Of a stretch of DNA of 64,000 bases, positions 47,791-60,128 are shown one piece after another (the first letter of the stretch is position 1; the number at the start of each line of letters is the position of its first letter). Made by a program: the position numbers and the translations under genes. The notes under the pieces are model-generated. The model was given only the letters and a program-made list of their open reading frames with translations. It did not search any database and was not told the DNA's origin. The DNA is from Posidonia oceanica. Its lineage: Eukaryota > Streptophyta > Magnoliopsida > Alismatales > Posidoniaceae. The stretch lies in contig JAZBRS010000026.1 in NCBI GenBank assembly GCA_037176725.1, positions 59,188,501-59,252,500 of the forward strand. Direction: 5' to 3'.

Positions 47791-48435
47791 TTCTCTTGCA
47801 TGTCGATCGCATTGCATGATTTTAACGCTGTTTTGCCTTCTCGTCTGCATTTGCATATAGGGCTGTGATGCTTACTGCCTGGAGTTCTCACGAGCTAGGT
47901 TTCGCCTGGTTCGGAACACGGACAGCGTAGCTGAGCACTTAGAGAGCACGTTTACTTCCCTGCCTTGCATTTTCCCACTTAGAGCACTCCTTGAGCATTC
48001 ATTTAGGCATTCATAGGCACATAGGCATTCAATCCTGCATTTCCCTGCATATGCGAGCGTAAGCCTAGAAAGACCGATTCTCGGGCGTGTCGGGGGTGCC
48101 TAACACCTTCCCCGCGCGTAACAGGAGTCCTTGCCCTGTCTTCTGGCCCGCAATGACCATATTGCCCCTATCCTAGGCTAGAGTCATCTCATTTGCATTC
48201 ATTTGCATTTGTTTTCCTTTGCATTGCTTTGCTTTGCATTTCTTTCTTGGTTTTGCGTGTTAATTCATGCATTTCCCCCGGTTTTCCTTGTCTCCCGTTA
48301 ATAGACATGGTGGCGACTCTGATTTGTCTTATCTTTCCCTTTTTCTCCTCGATTTTAAGTGTTTTCGAGTTGAGCCTCTTCCTCGGATCCAATCGCCGCT
48401 AATAGTGAGCCTGATTCCGATCGGGATCGCTACAG

Positions 48436-48453
48436 TGGCGACTCCGCTGGGGA
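48436..48453 (+). other. primer-binding site of unit C
   Basis: TGGCGACTCCGCTGGGGA, one T-to-C difference from the PBS of B, again one base after ACA|G. Confidence 0.85.
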
Positions 48454-49762
48454 TGCTAGACTCCGGCTTTTGCTCTTGGCTCCTTCGCTCGCCTGTTTTG
48501 CAGCTTTGTCTGCCTTGTGTGCCTTCTTTGCCTGTTTTGCTCGCTTTTCTGTGCAAACTCCTAGCAAGTCGCTTCGTGGCTACTTTGCTTAGGTTTTGCA
48601 CCCTTTTCGCCTCAGTTTGCGCTTTCTTTTGCTTGGCTTCGCTTATTTGCTTGTTTATTCACTTATTGCCTTGCTTATGCTGATATTTCTTTTACAGTCT
48701 GCTTACTTTTACCTTACTTAATCTTACTTGCTTATTATTGCTTTAATTCTTGCACATTGCATGTCTACATACTTTGTTTGGCTAAAATACATGCTTTTTG
48801 GATGTTGAATGCATCTTTTACACTCTTGCTATGTCACTACACACGCACATACTATGCTTACATGCCTTTTGACTTGATGAATGTTTCTTTTTCACCATCA
48901 TATTCACAAACACTCGCACATGCCATGAACATGCCTTTTGTTGTGTTGTATGATGGTTGCTTGCCATTTTGATTGATTTTCTCCCCTTTCGCACTTGCCA
49001 TGCTTAGGATAGTAGAGACTTGTCTGCTTCCCCCATTGTTAACTAAAAAATGCAAGTAAAAAGAACTTCTAGGGGCAACTAGAGACTACAAACAATCCTT
49101 CACTCCCTTTGGTTAATAATATGCGCAAGATAAAAAACTCTAATCATTTGCATAAGCATCATATAGGGCATGCATTCTTCTCCTCTGAGTCCACCTACTA
49201 GTCTGCGAAGGACGGTTCCGGCCTCTTGTTCCACTGCTTTGGGCGTGGCATAAGTTGGTCGGTCCGTCCCCTCCTTGTCCGGGGGTCGTGTCGGTGTTAG
49301 TAGAGGGTACCACCCACGCTTTGGCGGGGTAGAGGCCACCAACGCACCACCCTGTCATTACCTGAGCTTTGGGCCAGGAATTAGGCAGGGGACCTACTTT
49401 TTCTGACCTGAGTCGATGACCCGTACATCCAGGGATACCCGGAGTAGACAACCTTACTAGGACACACTAGTTAGGTGAGGGGGGCATACTAGAAAGCATG
49501 CATATCATTCATGCCATTTAACTAACTCATTTGCATTCATCTTCTTAGTCTCTAACCCTAATTTCTTCCTGTTGTGTCAGCGTGATCGGTAAGCGAGTTC
49601 CCTTTGCCAGAGCTTGAGTACCGACCCTCGTTGACGCCCCTGTTGCGACCTATTCGCGACCATTCCCTTTCCGAGCTATCCGCACTTGCGACGATAGCTC
49701 CTCTTAGGAAGCACCGCTTAAACACCCGTCGCAGCCCAGTTCTCACGCGCTCTAGGTCAGCA
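48454..49762 (+). other. 5' leader of unit C
   Basis: About 95% identical to the leader of B. It contains the conserved block 49160-49450 and the candidate splice donor GATCG|GTAAGC (GT at 49589). The frame into gag is open from a TTG at 49604. Confidence 0.75.
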
Positions 49763-52261
49763 ATGGCCCAGTACGTTAGTGAGCCTTCTTTTACTCCCGT
49801 CACGGAGGGTGTTTCCGTTCCGGCCCCTCTGGTTGCTCCCTCTGTCCCTCTTGTTCCCCCTCCGACGCCAGGGTTTCCTCCTCTGACGTCTCTAGGTTCT
49901 CAGTACACCCCGGGACAGTGGCAAGCCTCCCTTCCTCCGGATCCGGTCGTCGAATCTATCTTGACGGCCGTTACCCGCGCTCCGGAGACGCCACTGCCCC
50001 CTCCGTCCCAGGGATACGTCGCTTTCGACATCCCTTCCACCGCTGCTGCGACCTTCTCTGTAGAATCCTTCCCTCCCGGACAGTCTGTGTCCGTGCCACT
50101 TGTTTCTCAGCCTCCGCCGGCACTGCACTTCAGCGTCCCCACTGGCGAGACGCCCGAGGCGCAGTACCAGCATCTGATGGAGCTCGCCCAGAGACTGCAG
50201 GGCATGGCTCTATCAGTTCGTCCTTCTTCTGTCTCTGTCGTCCCTGAGGTTCCTCCGAGGCCAGTTCCTGCATTCCTTGCATCAACCTCTACACCTCCGC
50301 CTCGACCATCGTCGCAACTGCTAACGATTCCGACGATGGGGGCTCGTTTACCGCCTCCTCCTGCACAACACTTGGCACAGCATGCTCCACTTCCTTCTGG
50401 TGGTCAACCCTTCGGATCGGCTGGAGCCCAGTACCTCACTGGCTCGCTGTCTGGCACCCCGCCTGTACAGCAATTGGCGCTCCGTCATCCACCCCCTATC
50501 CCAGCACAGCATGGCATTTATTCTTCTCCTCTCCCTCAAGTCCAGCATCCTGCATACACTCCTGCATACACTATCCCCCAGCACGGATACGTCGGCCATC
50601 CCGTTGCTCCACCAGGCGACGCTATGGTAGATCCGGAGGAGCACTTAGGTGCGACCCATTCGGCGTATGTGCTCGCTACCCCTGCTGATCCCTCTCCTCC
50701 AGCAGCAATCCAAGACCCCATCAATAACCGGATGGACGTCTTGGAGAAAGCACTACGACTAGTGCAGGGTACTGAGCACCAGACCTACCAATTCCGAGAC
50801 CTCTGCTGCTTTCCAGAGGCGGTACTCCCTCCGAAGTTCAAAATCCCGGACTTCGAGAATTATAATGGTAGGGGCTGCCCCGTAGCACACCTAAAGGCGT
50901 ATTGCGGTGATCTCGCTCAGCTTCAGGCTGACGAGAGGTTGCTGATCCGCTTGTTCCAGAAGAGCTTGACCGGGCCGGCACTCAAGTGGTTCACATCACT
51001 CGATATGTCAGCCATCAAGACTTGGAACGACCTCAGTCAGGCGTTCCTGGAGCAATACTCCTTCAACCTCGATCTTGTCCCAAAGAGGGCGGACTTGATC
51101 GCCATCAAGCAGAACTCTGGCGAGCCGTTCGGGGAGTACGTCGGCCGCTGGCGCGCCCTTGCCTCTCAGGTTCGAGATAGACCCTCTGACGAGGAGTCTA
51201 TCGAGATCGTTATCAAAGGGGCGCAGCCGTCTCTCGGAGCTCTGCTTAGCATTCAGCCAGTCACTACTTTCGCGGCACTCATCAGAGCTGGAGCGCGCGT
51301 AGAGAGTTCTTTGCGGAGTGGCAACTTCCCGGCTCTCTCTGCGTTCGCTAAGCCGGCAGCGATCAGTAGCAACAGTGCCAACAGCAGCACCTCCAACAAC
51401 AACAACAGCGGCAGCAACAACAACCGCCCGAAGAGGAAGGATTCGCCGAAACCCGCTGTTGCATTCGTCGATTCTCCTGCTGTGCCTGTTCGCTTGCCGT
51501 CTCGGCCTGCCCCAGCTCAGATGGTGTACGCTCCTGCACCTAGGAATCCACACACACCGCACATCACAACCACCGCTAGACCGGTCTATCCTGCCGCACC
51601 GGTTCAGCAAGGCCCGTACCCGAGGCAAAGAAGACCACCCACTGAGAGGCGGAATTTCACCCCACTGGTGGAACCACTCACGGTCATCTTGCCAAAGGTG
51701 GCATCGCTCCTGAAGTTCCCGGAGGTCCGTCCGCCGCCAAGCCCCCTGCCGCATTGGTTTAGGTCGGACCTCTTCTGCAATTTCCATCGAAGCGTCGGGC
51801 ATTCAACGGACAATTGCTTCTCCCTGCGGAACGCAATTTAGGACCTGATCGAATCGGGAACGATTGTGATCGACACGCACGAGGCATCCACCCAAGCATG
51901 CACTCATGCATCTGAATCTCCAGCTGTTCCCCCGCATTCTGGCATCGTCCGCCAACCTTTACCGGAGCACTCTTATCCGGGAGGGGCGGGAACCTCAGGC
52001 GTCCACTCTGTCTTTCCTTCTAGGCCTGCTACCTCTGAAGTAGACCCTTCCGATCTTATCTCTGACATCTCTAAGCCTTTCCCGGTCAGTCTCTACCTCG
52101 CGGCAGTTACCGGCTCCGAGTCGGGAATCCATTTGATCCGACCGCGTGCCAGGCCGGAGCACCCTCTCGCGCCTCCCACCGTGCTCCCTCAGGCTCAATC
52201 CCCTGTGCACCTTCTAGCTAGGGCCCAGCCTAGTTCCCCTATCCACCTTTTAGGGCGACCT

Positions 52262-52411
52262 CAGCCACACCTTCTAGGCAGACCTCAACCTGCCCCAGCC
52301 TTCCCACCCCAACAACCATACCCCTTAGATAGACCTCGGCTACACCTCCTAGGCAGACCTCAACCTGCCCCAGCCTTCCCACCACAACAACCATATCCCT
52401 TAGACAGACCT
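52262..52411 (+). repeat. 75-bp in-frame tandem duplication in the gag-PR linker of C
   Basis: Two copies of a 25-residue Pro/Gln-rich segment (begins HLLGRPQPAPAF). Unit B has one copy at the same place. The duplication keeps the frame, so this linker tolerates length change. Confidence 0.85.
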
Positions 52412-55400
52412 CAGTATCCCGTAGGTCCCCCTGTAACCCCTCCTGTGCTCGCAGCACGTGCTCCAGTCGTCATCGATTTGACCCTGGACACCCATTGCGT
52501 CCCTTACAGCTACGCCACGGAAATGTGTGCGGAAGTAACGCGATCGGGGAGAGTTTACAGGCCCCCAGTGCTGGCAACTAGGCCAACTCACCCTAGACCT
52601 GTTATGCCCCCACCCTCAAGCCAACCCATAGCAGATCCAACCCCAGATCAGCCTGTAGTTAGCCAAATCCCTACCCAGCCTGTAGTAACCCAGCTTCCTT
52701 CCACTATCCCCTTAGAACCTGCTAGAACCACTCCTCCAGCTGCTAGGAGAAGCCAACCTAAAGCAGACTTAACCTCTCAGCTTAAGAAGGTCAAAGCCGA
52801 CATCTCCATCTGGGATTTGATCCACACTTCTGCCGAGCACTGCGAGGCTTTTCTTCGCGTGTTCCAGGCTGCTCGTGTGTCCCAGTCCATTGAGCCTTCT
52901 GCCTTGGAGAGCATGGTTGGGTTAATCGCGGAGCCCCATGTCATCTCTTTTACGAGTGATGAGCTACCTCTGGCGGGGATTAATCACAACCAGCCCCTAT
53001 TCGTCACGGTGCAGTTCAAAAACTTCCGCATTCCCCTAACACTGGTTGATAACGGGTCAGGCCTTAACGTCTGCCCCTTGCGTACAGCAACCAAGCTCGG
53101 ATTCAAAGCCGAGGATATCACGCCAGCCGTGAAGGGAATGACTGCTTTTGACAACACCCACCATGACGCTCTAGGGATTCTGATTATCCCTCTGGCTATC
53201 GGTCCGGTCATCTTCGACGTAGAATTCTATGTCGTCGACTTGAAGCCTAATTTCAATCTTCTGCTTGGGCGCCCTTGGCTCCACAAGCATCAGGTCCTTC
53301 CTTCGACCCTCCATCGAATGATAAAGTACCGTCGTGGTGATGATGTCATTGTCGTCATGGCGGAGAACTTTGAGAAGGAGCGGATCGAAGCAGTCTCTCC
53401 CGTGTCTTCGCAATCTATCCCATTTGACCCCGAGACTTCTGAAGCCCTCTATCGCGTTAACCGGTGCGAGCCAGTTAACTTCGTTCCTGATCTTGAATGT
53501 GTCAACTCTTTGGCCGTTCACAGTGACCCCTTTCGAATGGTCGAGAATGTATGTCACAGGTGGGGTTACACAAAGGGCACGCCGCTCGGGCGTCACGGCC
53601 AAGGGATCGCGGAGCCGATCGTAGCAGTGGAGCGAAGGAAATCGGAAGGCCTCGGCTACGAACCAAAGCTCGAAGAAGATCACTGCTTCCAGCTCAAAGC
53701 CCATGCACCAGCCATTCCCAGAGACCTCACTAACTTCAACAGTGCAGGAATTCTGGGATCCACCAACGATCAAGCCACGACGCCGACAGAGGATTGGGTG
53801 TGTGTTGAGGACTACTACTCGGATGAGGAGCAGTCTGGCACAACAGAGGCAGTCCCAATCAGCTCAGCAGAAACAGTGGTCAGAGTAGAGGCCCCACAGT
53901 CAGTCTTTTCAGCTCTCCCTCTGGCAGATATAGCAGGCAGCTCAGCAGGCCCTGTGGCAGAACAAGCAAGTTCCCACTCTTTTGCAGCCACATCTGCATT
54001 ACAAGTTCAGGCAGCGGTGCAGGTGTTAGAGACACTCCTTCTGACAGAACCAAACATGCTACCGACGGTCACAACCACATCAGTGCCACTGTCCCCATCT
54101 CTGGTGGGACCATCTATCAGCTCAGTCAGCAACGCGGCTCAGCCCGCTCCAGCATCGTCCTCAGGAATGCAGCTGGCGCAGTCCGCTTCGCATCCTCCTG
54201 ACAACCAGCAGCAGCTCTCATGGCAAGACCCTATGGCGTCAGAAGCTGCGCTCTCTCAGTTATGGCCTGATACAAAAGGCCAACTGAGCACTACACTCTC
54301 CGGGCCCTTGAGCCCTCTGAAGAGCACCCCTGCTTATTCTCCAACTGTGACCCTGGCAGCTTATTCATCCTTAGCACCGCTAGCCTGTCTATTTGGGCCA
54401 TCTACGTCAGAGTTGCCACCATCGGACGCGCCCGTGAACCAGATCATGCAGACCCCAAGGGCGGCGATCTGTCTTGCAGCCGGGCCAGTGCCGCAGGCCC
54501 CCGGCGCCTACTACGTCGACTCCCCCTCAGACGAGGAAGAAGGAGTGGCGATAGAAGCCCAGGTCGATTCCTGGATGTCCGACTTAGAGTTGCTTTATCA
54601 AGAACAACTCAAGTCGATAGCAGATGACCTGGCAGATCACCAAGCTGCAGAAAGGAAAGGGAAAGCCGTAGTCACGGATCCTCCTCTACAAGAGGACCAT
54701 GCTTCTATCCTGGTCCTGGAAGACTCAGCAACGCCGGACTCCCCTAGACCAGATGAGCTCATCACTCTTCAACCAGAAGGTGGGTCTAGGTGGTTTGTGC
54801 AACCCATGCCTCACCTGAGCAATATACCGAGCGGCAGTAACCAGATCAGCCGCCAGTCTGGCATATCCTCCACAAGCATACTAGAAGACCCAGAGGGAGG
54901 AACATCAGCAGTACATGCAGCAGCAGTAACAGAGCAGAATGCCTCAGCAGCAGAGCAGAATGCCTCAGCAGTAGAACAGTCAGCAGTAGAGTCAGCTAAG
55001 CCCTCAGCAGTATCAACAGAGCACTCAGCAGAGCCAGTCAGGCCAGAGCAAACAGCAGAAGGAGTTGCTGGGACGGAGGTCGCGCACCGAGGCTACAAGA
55101 ATACTCGAGTGAGCGTGACCATCCTGAAGCGTCACTAGGGCCAAGCAGCGGAACACATGCACTCTTTCAACATCACAAGCCCTTCCTTTGAGAAAGAGAT
55201 CCTCTCAGAACTTATTGCCTATGGAGAGGAGGATGATACGGGCATGGATGAGACTGACGAACCTTTGCCCGAGTTCCGGCCCTATGACGACGACCCAGAA
55301 GGCCCCAACCTCCATGTCGAAGAAGAAACGGAGGTTGTCAACATCGGCACAGCTGAGGAAGTTAGAGAAGTTTGCATCGGTGCCCAGCTGTCCACCCAGG

Positions 55401-56880
55401 TTCGAGCAGAATTCATCGCATTCCTGAAAGAATATGCGGATGTCTTCGCCTGGAGTTATGAAGATATGGTCGGCCTTGACATAGAGATAGTGGTGCACAA
55501 TCTGCCCTTAAATCCGGATGCCAAGCCAGTAAAGCAGAAATTGAGAAGATGGCGACCGCAGTGGCTGCTCATGATCAAGGAAGAGATAATGAAGCAGCTC
55601 GGAGTCAACTTTCTGAAGGTCGTTCTTTATCCTGAATGGCTGGCAAACATTGTACCTGTGCCCAAGAAAGATGGCCGAATCCGGATCTGTATCGACTACA
55701 GGGACCTGAACAAGGCGAGTCCCAAGGACGACTTTCCATTACCTCACATTGACGTCCTAGTCGACAATACAGCAGGCCACAAGATGCTCTCCTTCATGGA
55801 CGGCTTTTCTGGATACAATCAGATCAAAATGGCAGAAGAGGACATGGAAAAGACTTCATTCATCACCCCTTGGGGAGTCTTCTGCTACCAAGTCATGCCG
55901 TTTGGCCTGAAGAATGCTGGTGCAACCTATCAAAGGGCCATGACTGCGCTATTCCACGACCTCATGCACCAAGAAGTGGAGGTCTATGTAGACGATATGA
56001 TTGCCAAAACCAAAGAGCCCGAGGATCATCTTGCCTGTCTCAGAAAGCTCTTTAACCGTCTACGGAAGTACAAGCTGCGCCTGAATCCCAAGAAGTGCGT
56101 ATTCGGGGTATCTTCTGGCAAATTGCTCGGCTACATTGTTAGCCAAAGGGGGATTGAGGTGGACCCGTTGAAAGCACAAGCCATCGTGGACATGCCACCC
56201 CCTAGAACTGAAAAAGAAGTCAGAAGTCTGCTTGGGCGTTTACAATATATCAGTCGCTTCATTGCACAGCTTACGGACATCTATGAACCCATATTCAAGC
56301 TCTTGAAGAAGAATGCGCAGATTCACTGGAACGAGGAGTGTCAGGCTGCATTTGCCAAGATCAAGCAGCTATTGATCAAGCCTCCTGTCCTGGTCCCGCC
56401 TACGCCAGGGAGACCTTTGCTTCTCTACCTTTCTACCACGCAGCATTCCATGGGCGCCGTCTTGGGCCAACATGACGAATCTGGTAGAAAGGAGCGCGCC
56501 ATCTACTACCTGAGCAAGAAATTTAATGAATGTGAAGCCAGGTACACAACACAAGAAAAGACTTACTTGTCCCTTGTCTGGGCTGCATAGAAGCTGAGGC
56601 ACTACATGATGGCATACCCAGTACAGCTCTTATGCCGGCACGATCCCATCAAATTCCTCTTCCAGAAGCCGGCCATGGTGGGCAGATGTGCTAAGTGGCA
56701 AGTGTTATTGTCTCAGTACGACATCACCTTCGTCACACAGAAATCCATGAAGGGTCAAGCAATGGCAGACCATCTTGCTGACCTCCCTCTGCCTGAATAC
56801 CAACCCCTCCAGACGCAGTTCCCTGATGAAGACATTCTCATTGCAATGGAGGACTCTGAGCAGAAAGATCCTGAAGAAGC

Positions 56881-57265
56881 AGAGGAATGGCAGCTCTACT
56901 TTGATGGTGCAGTCAACAAGAAGGGCCGAGGCGTAGGCGCAGTGCTGACCACGCCCCAAGGACAGATGACTCCTTTCGCGAGGAAGCTGACCTTCACCTG
57001 CACAAACAACGAAGCAGAATACGAAGCATGCATCCTGGGATTGAAAGTCGCCCTCGAGCATGAGGCGCAGAAGCTACATGTGCACGGCGATGCCATGCTG
57101 GTAATTTCTCAAGTGAACGGCGAATGGAGGACAAAAGATCCCAAGCTTGTGCCGTATCACGAACACCTGCTGAGGCTGATGAAAGAATTCAAGAGCATCC
57201 GCTTCACATACCTGAACAGAGCGAAGAACGCGTATGCAGACGCACTAGCAACTCTGGCATCCTGG
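56881..57265 (+). other. archaeal-type RNase H domain (unit C polyprotein)
   Basis: YFDGAVNKKGRGVGAVL, then NNEAEYEA, GDAMLVISQV and NAYADALA give the Asp-Glu-Asp-Asp set of an active RNase H1-like fold. Tat-lineage elements are known to have gained this second RNase H next to the original Gypsy one. Here the original one (about 56400-56750) has lost its catalytic residues, so this domain probably removes the RNA template. Confidence 0.8.
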
Positions 57266-59185
57266 CTCACTATTTCAGAAGACAGCACTGTGGATGTATC
57301 AGTCACTCGCATTGAGCAGCCCGCATACTGCATGAGCATAGAAGAAGCGGATCCCGCAGAGGGGCAGCCCTGGTATCAAGACATAAAATCTTTCCTGGAA
57401 TCTGGTAGCTTTCCTCCTGATACCACGGCAACAGACAAGAGAACTTTGGCGCGTCTGGCGTCAAAATATGTGTAAGGGGCCGGGCAGCTGTACAGAAGAT
57501 CATACAACCAGATGCTACTGCGCTGCCTGAACAAATCGGAGGCCAACACGCTGATGCTTCAAGTGCATGCGGGAACTTGTGGCCCACACATGAACGGCGT
57601 CCTCCTGGCCAAGAAGATCATGCTTCAAGGATATTTCTGGCAGACCATGGAAGCCGACTGCTGCCGGTTCGTGCGTAGATGCCATAACTGTCAAATTCAT
57701 GGTAACTTCATCAAGGCCTCTCCACATCAGCTGCACAACATGTCTTCGCCATGGCCTTTCTCCACCTGGGGGATCGATGTCATCGGCGCCATCCACCCCG
57801 CTGCTTCAAATGGTCATCGTTACATTCTCGTAGCGATCGATTACTTTACCAAGTGGGTGGAAGCGGCCTCTTACAGGACAGTCACCGCTGCGGCAACAGA
57901 AAAATTTATCAGAAACAATATTGTTGCCCGGTATGGGGTCCCGTACTCTGTCATCTCGGATAACGGCTCAAACTTTATTGCCAAAAGGGTCGAAGAATAC
58001 CTGCAAAGTCTCAAGATCAAGCACCATCGATCCTCGCCTTATCGGCCTCAGATGAACGGAGCAGTGGAATCTGCAAACAAGAACATTGTCAAGATCCTGA
58101 AGAAAATGGCAGAAATCCACAAGGATTGGCATGACAAGCTCCCGTACGCACTCTGGGCGTACAGGACATCAATACGGACCTCTACAGGAGCCACCCCGTA
58201 CTCTCTGGTGTACGGCATGGAAGCAGTGTTACCTGTTGAAGTGGAGATCCCCTCTCTGCGGATCCTGCGGGAAGCTGAGTTGGAAGAAGCAGAATGGGTC
58301 GAAGACCGCTGCGTCCAACTGAACTTGATTGATGAGCGCAGATTGCAAGCTATGCACAACGCTCACTACTATCAGAAGCGGATGGCCAGAGCATTCTTGA
58401 AGAAGGTCTAGCCCAGAAGCTTTCAGCCAGGGGACCTTGTCTTGCGCGCCATTCATTTGCCTGACGGTCGAGGGAAATTCCGACCCAATTGGCGCGGCCC
58501 CTTTGTGGTCAAACAGATCTTCTCGGGAGGCGCTGTGACTCTTGAGGATATGGACCAGATTGAGCAGTCTGAGCCCGTCAACCTCTGCTATCTCAAGAAG
58601 TACTATCAGTAGCCGAAAGCGGCCCCGTTGCAGATGCCCTTCTCCCACTTGCATTTTCATTCTCGCCTTCTTGCTTCAACTCTGTTTCAAATCATCATCG
58701 TCATCCTTTCAACTCTTACATCCCTATTCAAATCATCATCATCGTCATCCTTTCAGCTCTTGCCCCCTTTCTTTTCAAATCATCATCGTCATTCTCTCAA
58801 GCATTGTATCTTTAGCCCGGTGATGACAACCGGAAGTGCTTGCCTGCTCTGGAAAGAGTCACCCTGCCTCACCCGGCACTACTTAGATGTCTTAGCAAGT
58901 GAGGGAGCCACCACCAGTGAGGACAGGCAAACTGTCTAATCTCGTAAGGACATACATCTCTGAGAGAGAAAAATGTTAGGATGTGAATCTGAAAAGGTGA
59001 GAGTAGACATCTAGGCTTGGGCACGTCCAAGGAACAGAAGACGAAGACACAGGCCGGCCCTAGAGATAAGGGTGTGCAGTCTAGCCCTGTTCCTTCTACC
59101 CATCACACAGCAGACCCAAAGCCTAAATCTATTACAATTCAAGCTCCCTCCTTTTGCCACCAAAATGGGGATAGCAGAAGCCTAG

Positions 59186-59188
59186 CAA

Positions 59189-59221
<33 letters not shown>

Positions 59222-59320
59222 AAAAAAGAAAGAGAAAAGAGAAGAGATAGAACAAAAAACCCAAAAAAAAAAGGGAGGAAAAAGCAAGCAAAAAAAAAAA
59301 AAAAAAAAGAAGAAAAGGGC
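59186..59320 (+). repeat. A/G-rich tract in the spacer of unit C
   Basis: Two long A runs (about 26 and 20 nt) with GAAG, GAGAAAAGAG and GGGAGG words between. Confidence 0.8.
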
Positions 59321-60055
59321 AAGTTGCAGCCCGAAAATACAGGCACCGTTATCCCCCATACCATCACTAGAGATCCCCAGTATGTCAAGCCTGGAAAAGG
59401 GGTCTACCACATCCTCCCAAGAGCAAACACATACCTTCTCCTAACTAGGGGCAGAGAAAGACTGCATACCTATGAGGGAGAAACCTTTCAAAAAAAAAAA
59501 AGAGAGAGAGCTAAAAGAATAGGTGTAGGTCCTGAGAGTGCAGCCAGTAGCCTGTCCTCACCACATCACCACCTATAATGCCAACCACCTATTCCGGAGC
59601 GCCACCAATAAGCCGCGAGTCTGAGTAGGGCCCAGTGAGTCAAGGACCACTCCCTTCCTCTGCAGCAGGCACCAAAGCACTCCGCACGCTGAGGGCACTC
59701 AAGCATCCACTCAAGCATACTCATTCATCCAATACTACTCATCTTCATAAGCATAGCACTTGCATCCTGCATACATGCATCCTCTTCTATCATTTCTTTT
59801 CTCATCAATCATTTCGCTCTGCAACACGCTCCGGCCCTGAGACAGTACTTCCCCCCAGCAGAGCGCGTCGACGACTCTCAAGCTGCGCTGGTCTAGATCT
59901 CCTGCCGGCCCTCGCCCCCGTGTCCGCAAGACTGCCGCAGAATCCCTTTGCTTATCTGTGCTTAACTGCTATGTTCTGTTATCAACTGCTAAATGCATAT
60001 GGAACTACGTTTTCAGTTTCAGTTTCTGCTTGTTGCCAATGATTACATACCTGCG

Positions 60056-60080
60056 AGATCTGACTGTTTATTGATAGCAG
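60056..60080 (+). promoter_or_regulatory. candidate 3' splice site upstream of ORF3 (unit C)
   Basis: CTGACTGTTTATTGATAGCAG then GTACC, AG ending at 60080, identical to the B site and 48 nt before the ORF3 ATG. Confidence 0.4.
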
Positions 60081-60128
60081 GTACCTTCAAGCTTTGCATC
60101 CATCAGCCTGTCTTCTGCAATCAGCGCA

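Larger units (their letters stand above)
42573..48434 (+). repeat. LTR2, shared by unit B (3') and unit C (5'), 5.86 kb
   Basis: Begins TGTTGACACC after the PPT of B and ends CTACA before the PBS of C. It has the same sequence of composition zones as LTR1. Similarity by eye is about 95% over the last 400 bp but far lower in the middle (45600-46600 against 21100-22150 differ at about a fifth of positions), and the GC-rich stretch 45040-45610 aligns poorly with LTR1. Open frames at 44295-44735 and 45056-45745 are not shared with LTR1. The AACCCTAACCC word near 42795 is part of the C/A-rich zone and not a telomere remnant. Confidence 0.85.
49763..58612 (+). pseudogene. gag-pol: gag-PR-RT-RNH-INT polyprotein of unit C
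   Basis: One frame of 2,949 codons from ATG 49763. Rough residue positions: proline-rich N-terminus 1-330; gag core 342-465; Ser/Asn/Pro linker; C-X2-H-X4-H-X4-C knuckle 672-685; protease with Asp 1096 in VDNGSG; Ser/Ala-rich linker to about 1790; RT about 1930-2110 with YVDD at 2075-2078; Gypsy RNase H remnant about 2215-2330 lacking the first catalytic Asp (YLSTTQHSMG); archaeal-type RNase H from about 2375 with Asp 2381; integrase with H-X6-H and C-X2-C, then D2672, D2733, E2769 (D-35-E); and NWRGPF near 2909. Five premature stops: TAG 51839, 55136, 56588, 58409 (all CAG in B) and TAA 57473. No frameshift. Otherwise it is a complete copy. Confidence 0.93.
58613..60128 (+). other. INT-ORF3 spacer of unit C
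   Basis: Single copy, nearly identical to 36539-38055. It contains ATC runs (58690-58790), the A/G tract, and the CATAAGCATAGCAC part. No gene seen. Confidence 0.85.

Noticed and set aside
53171..53773. 200-codon minus-strand frame opposite the protease region (and similar frames opposite gag and INT)
   Set aside because: Antisense shadows of the polyprotein; they recur only because the coding strand is conserved.
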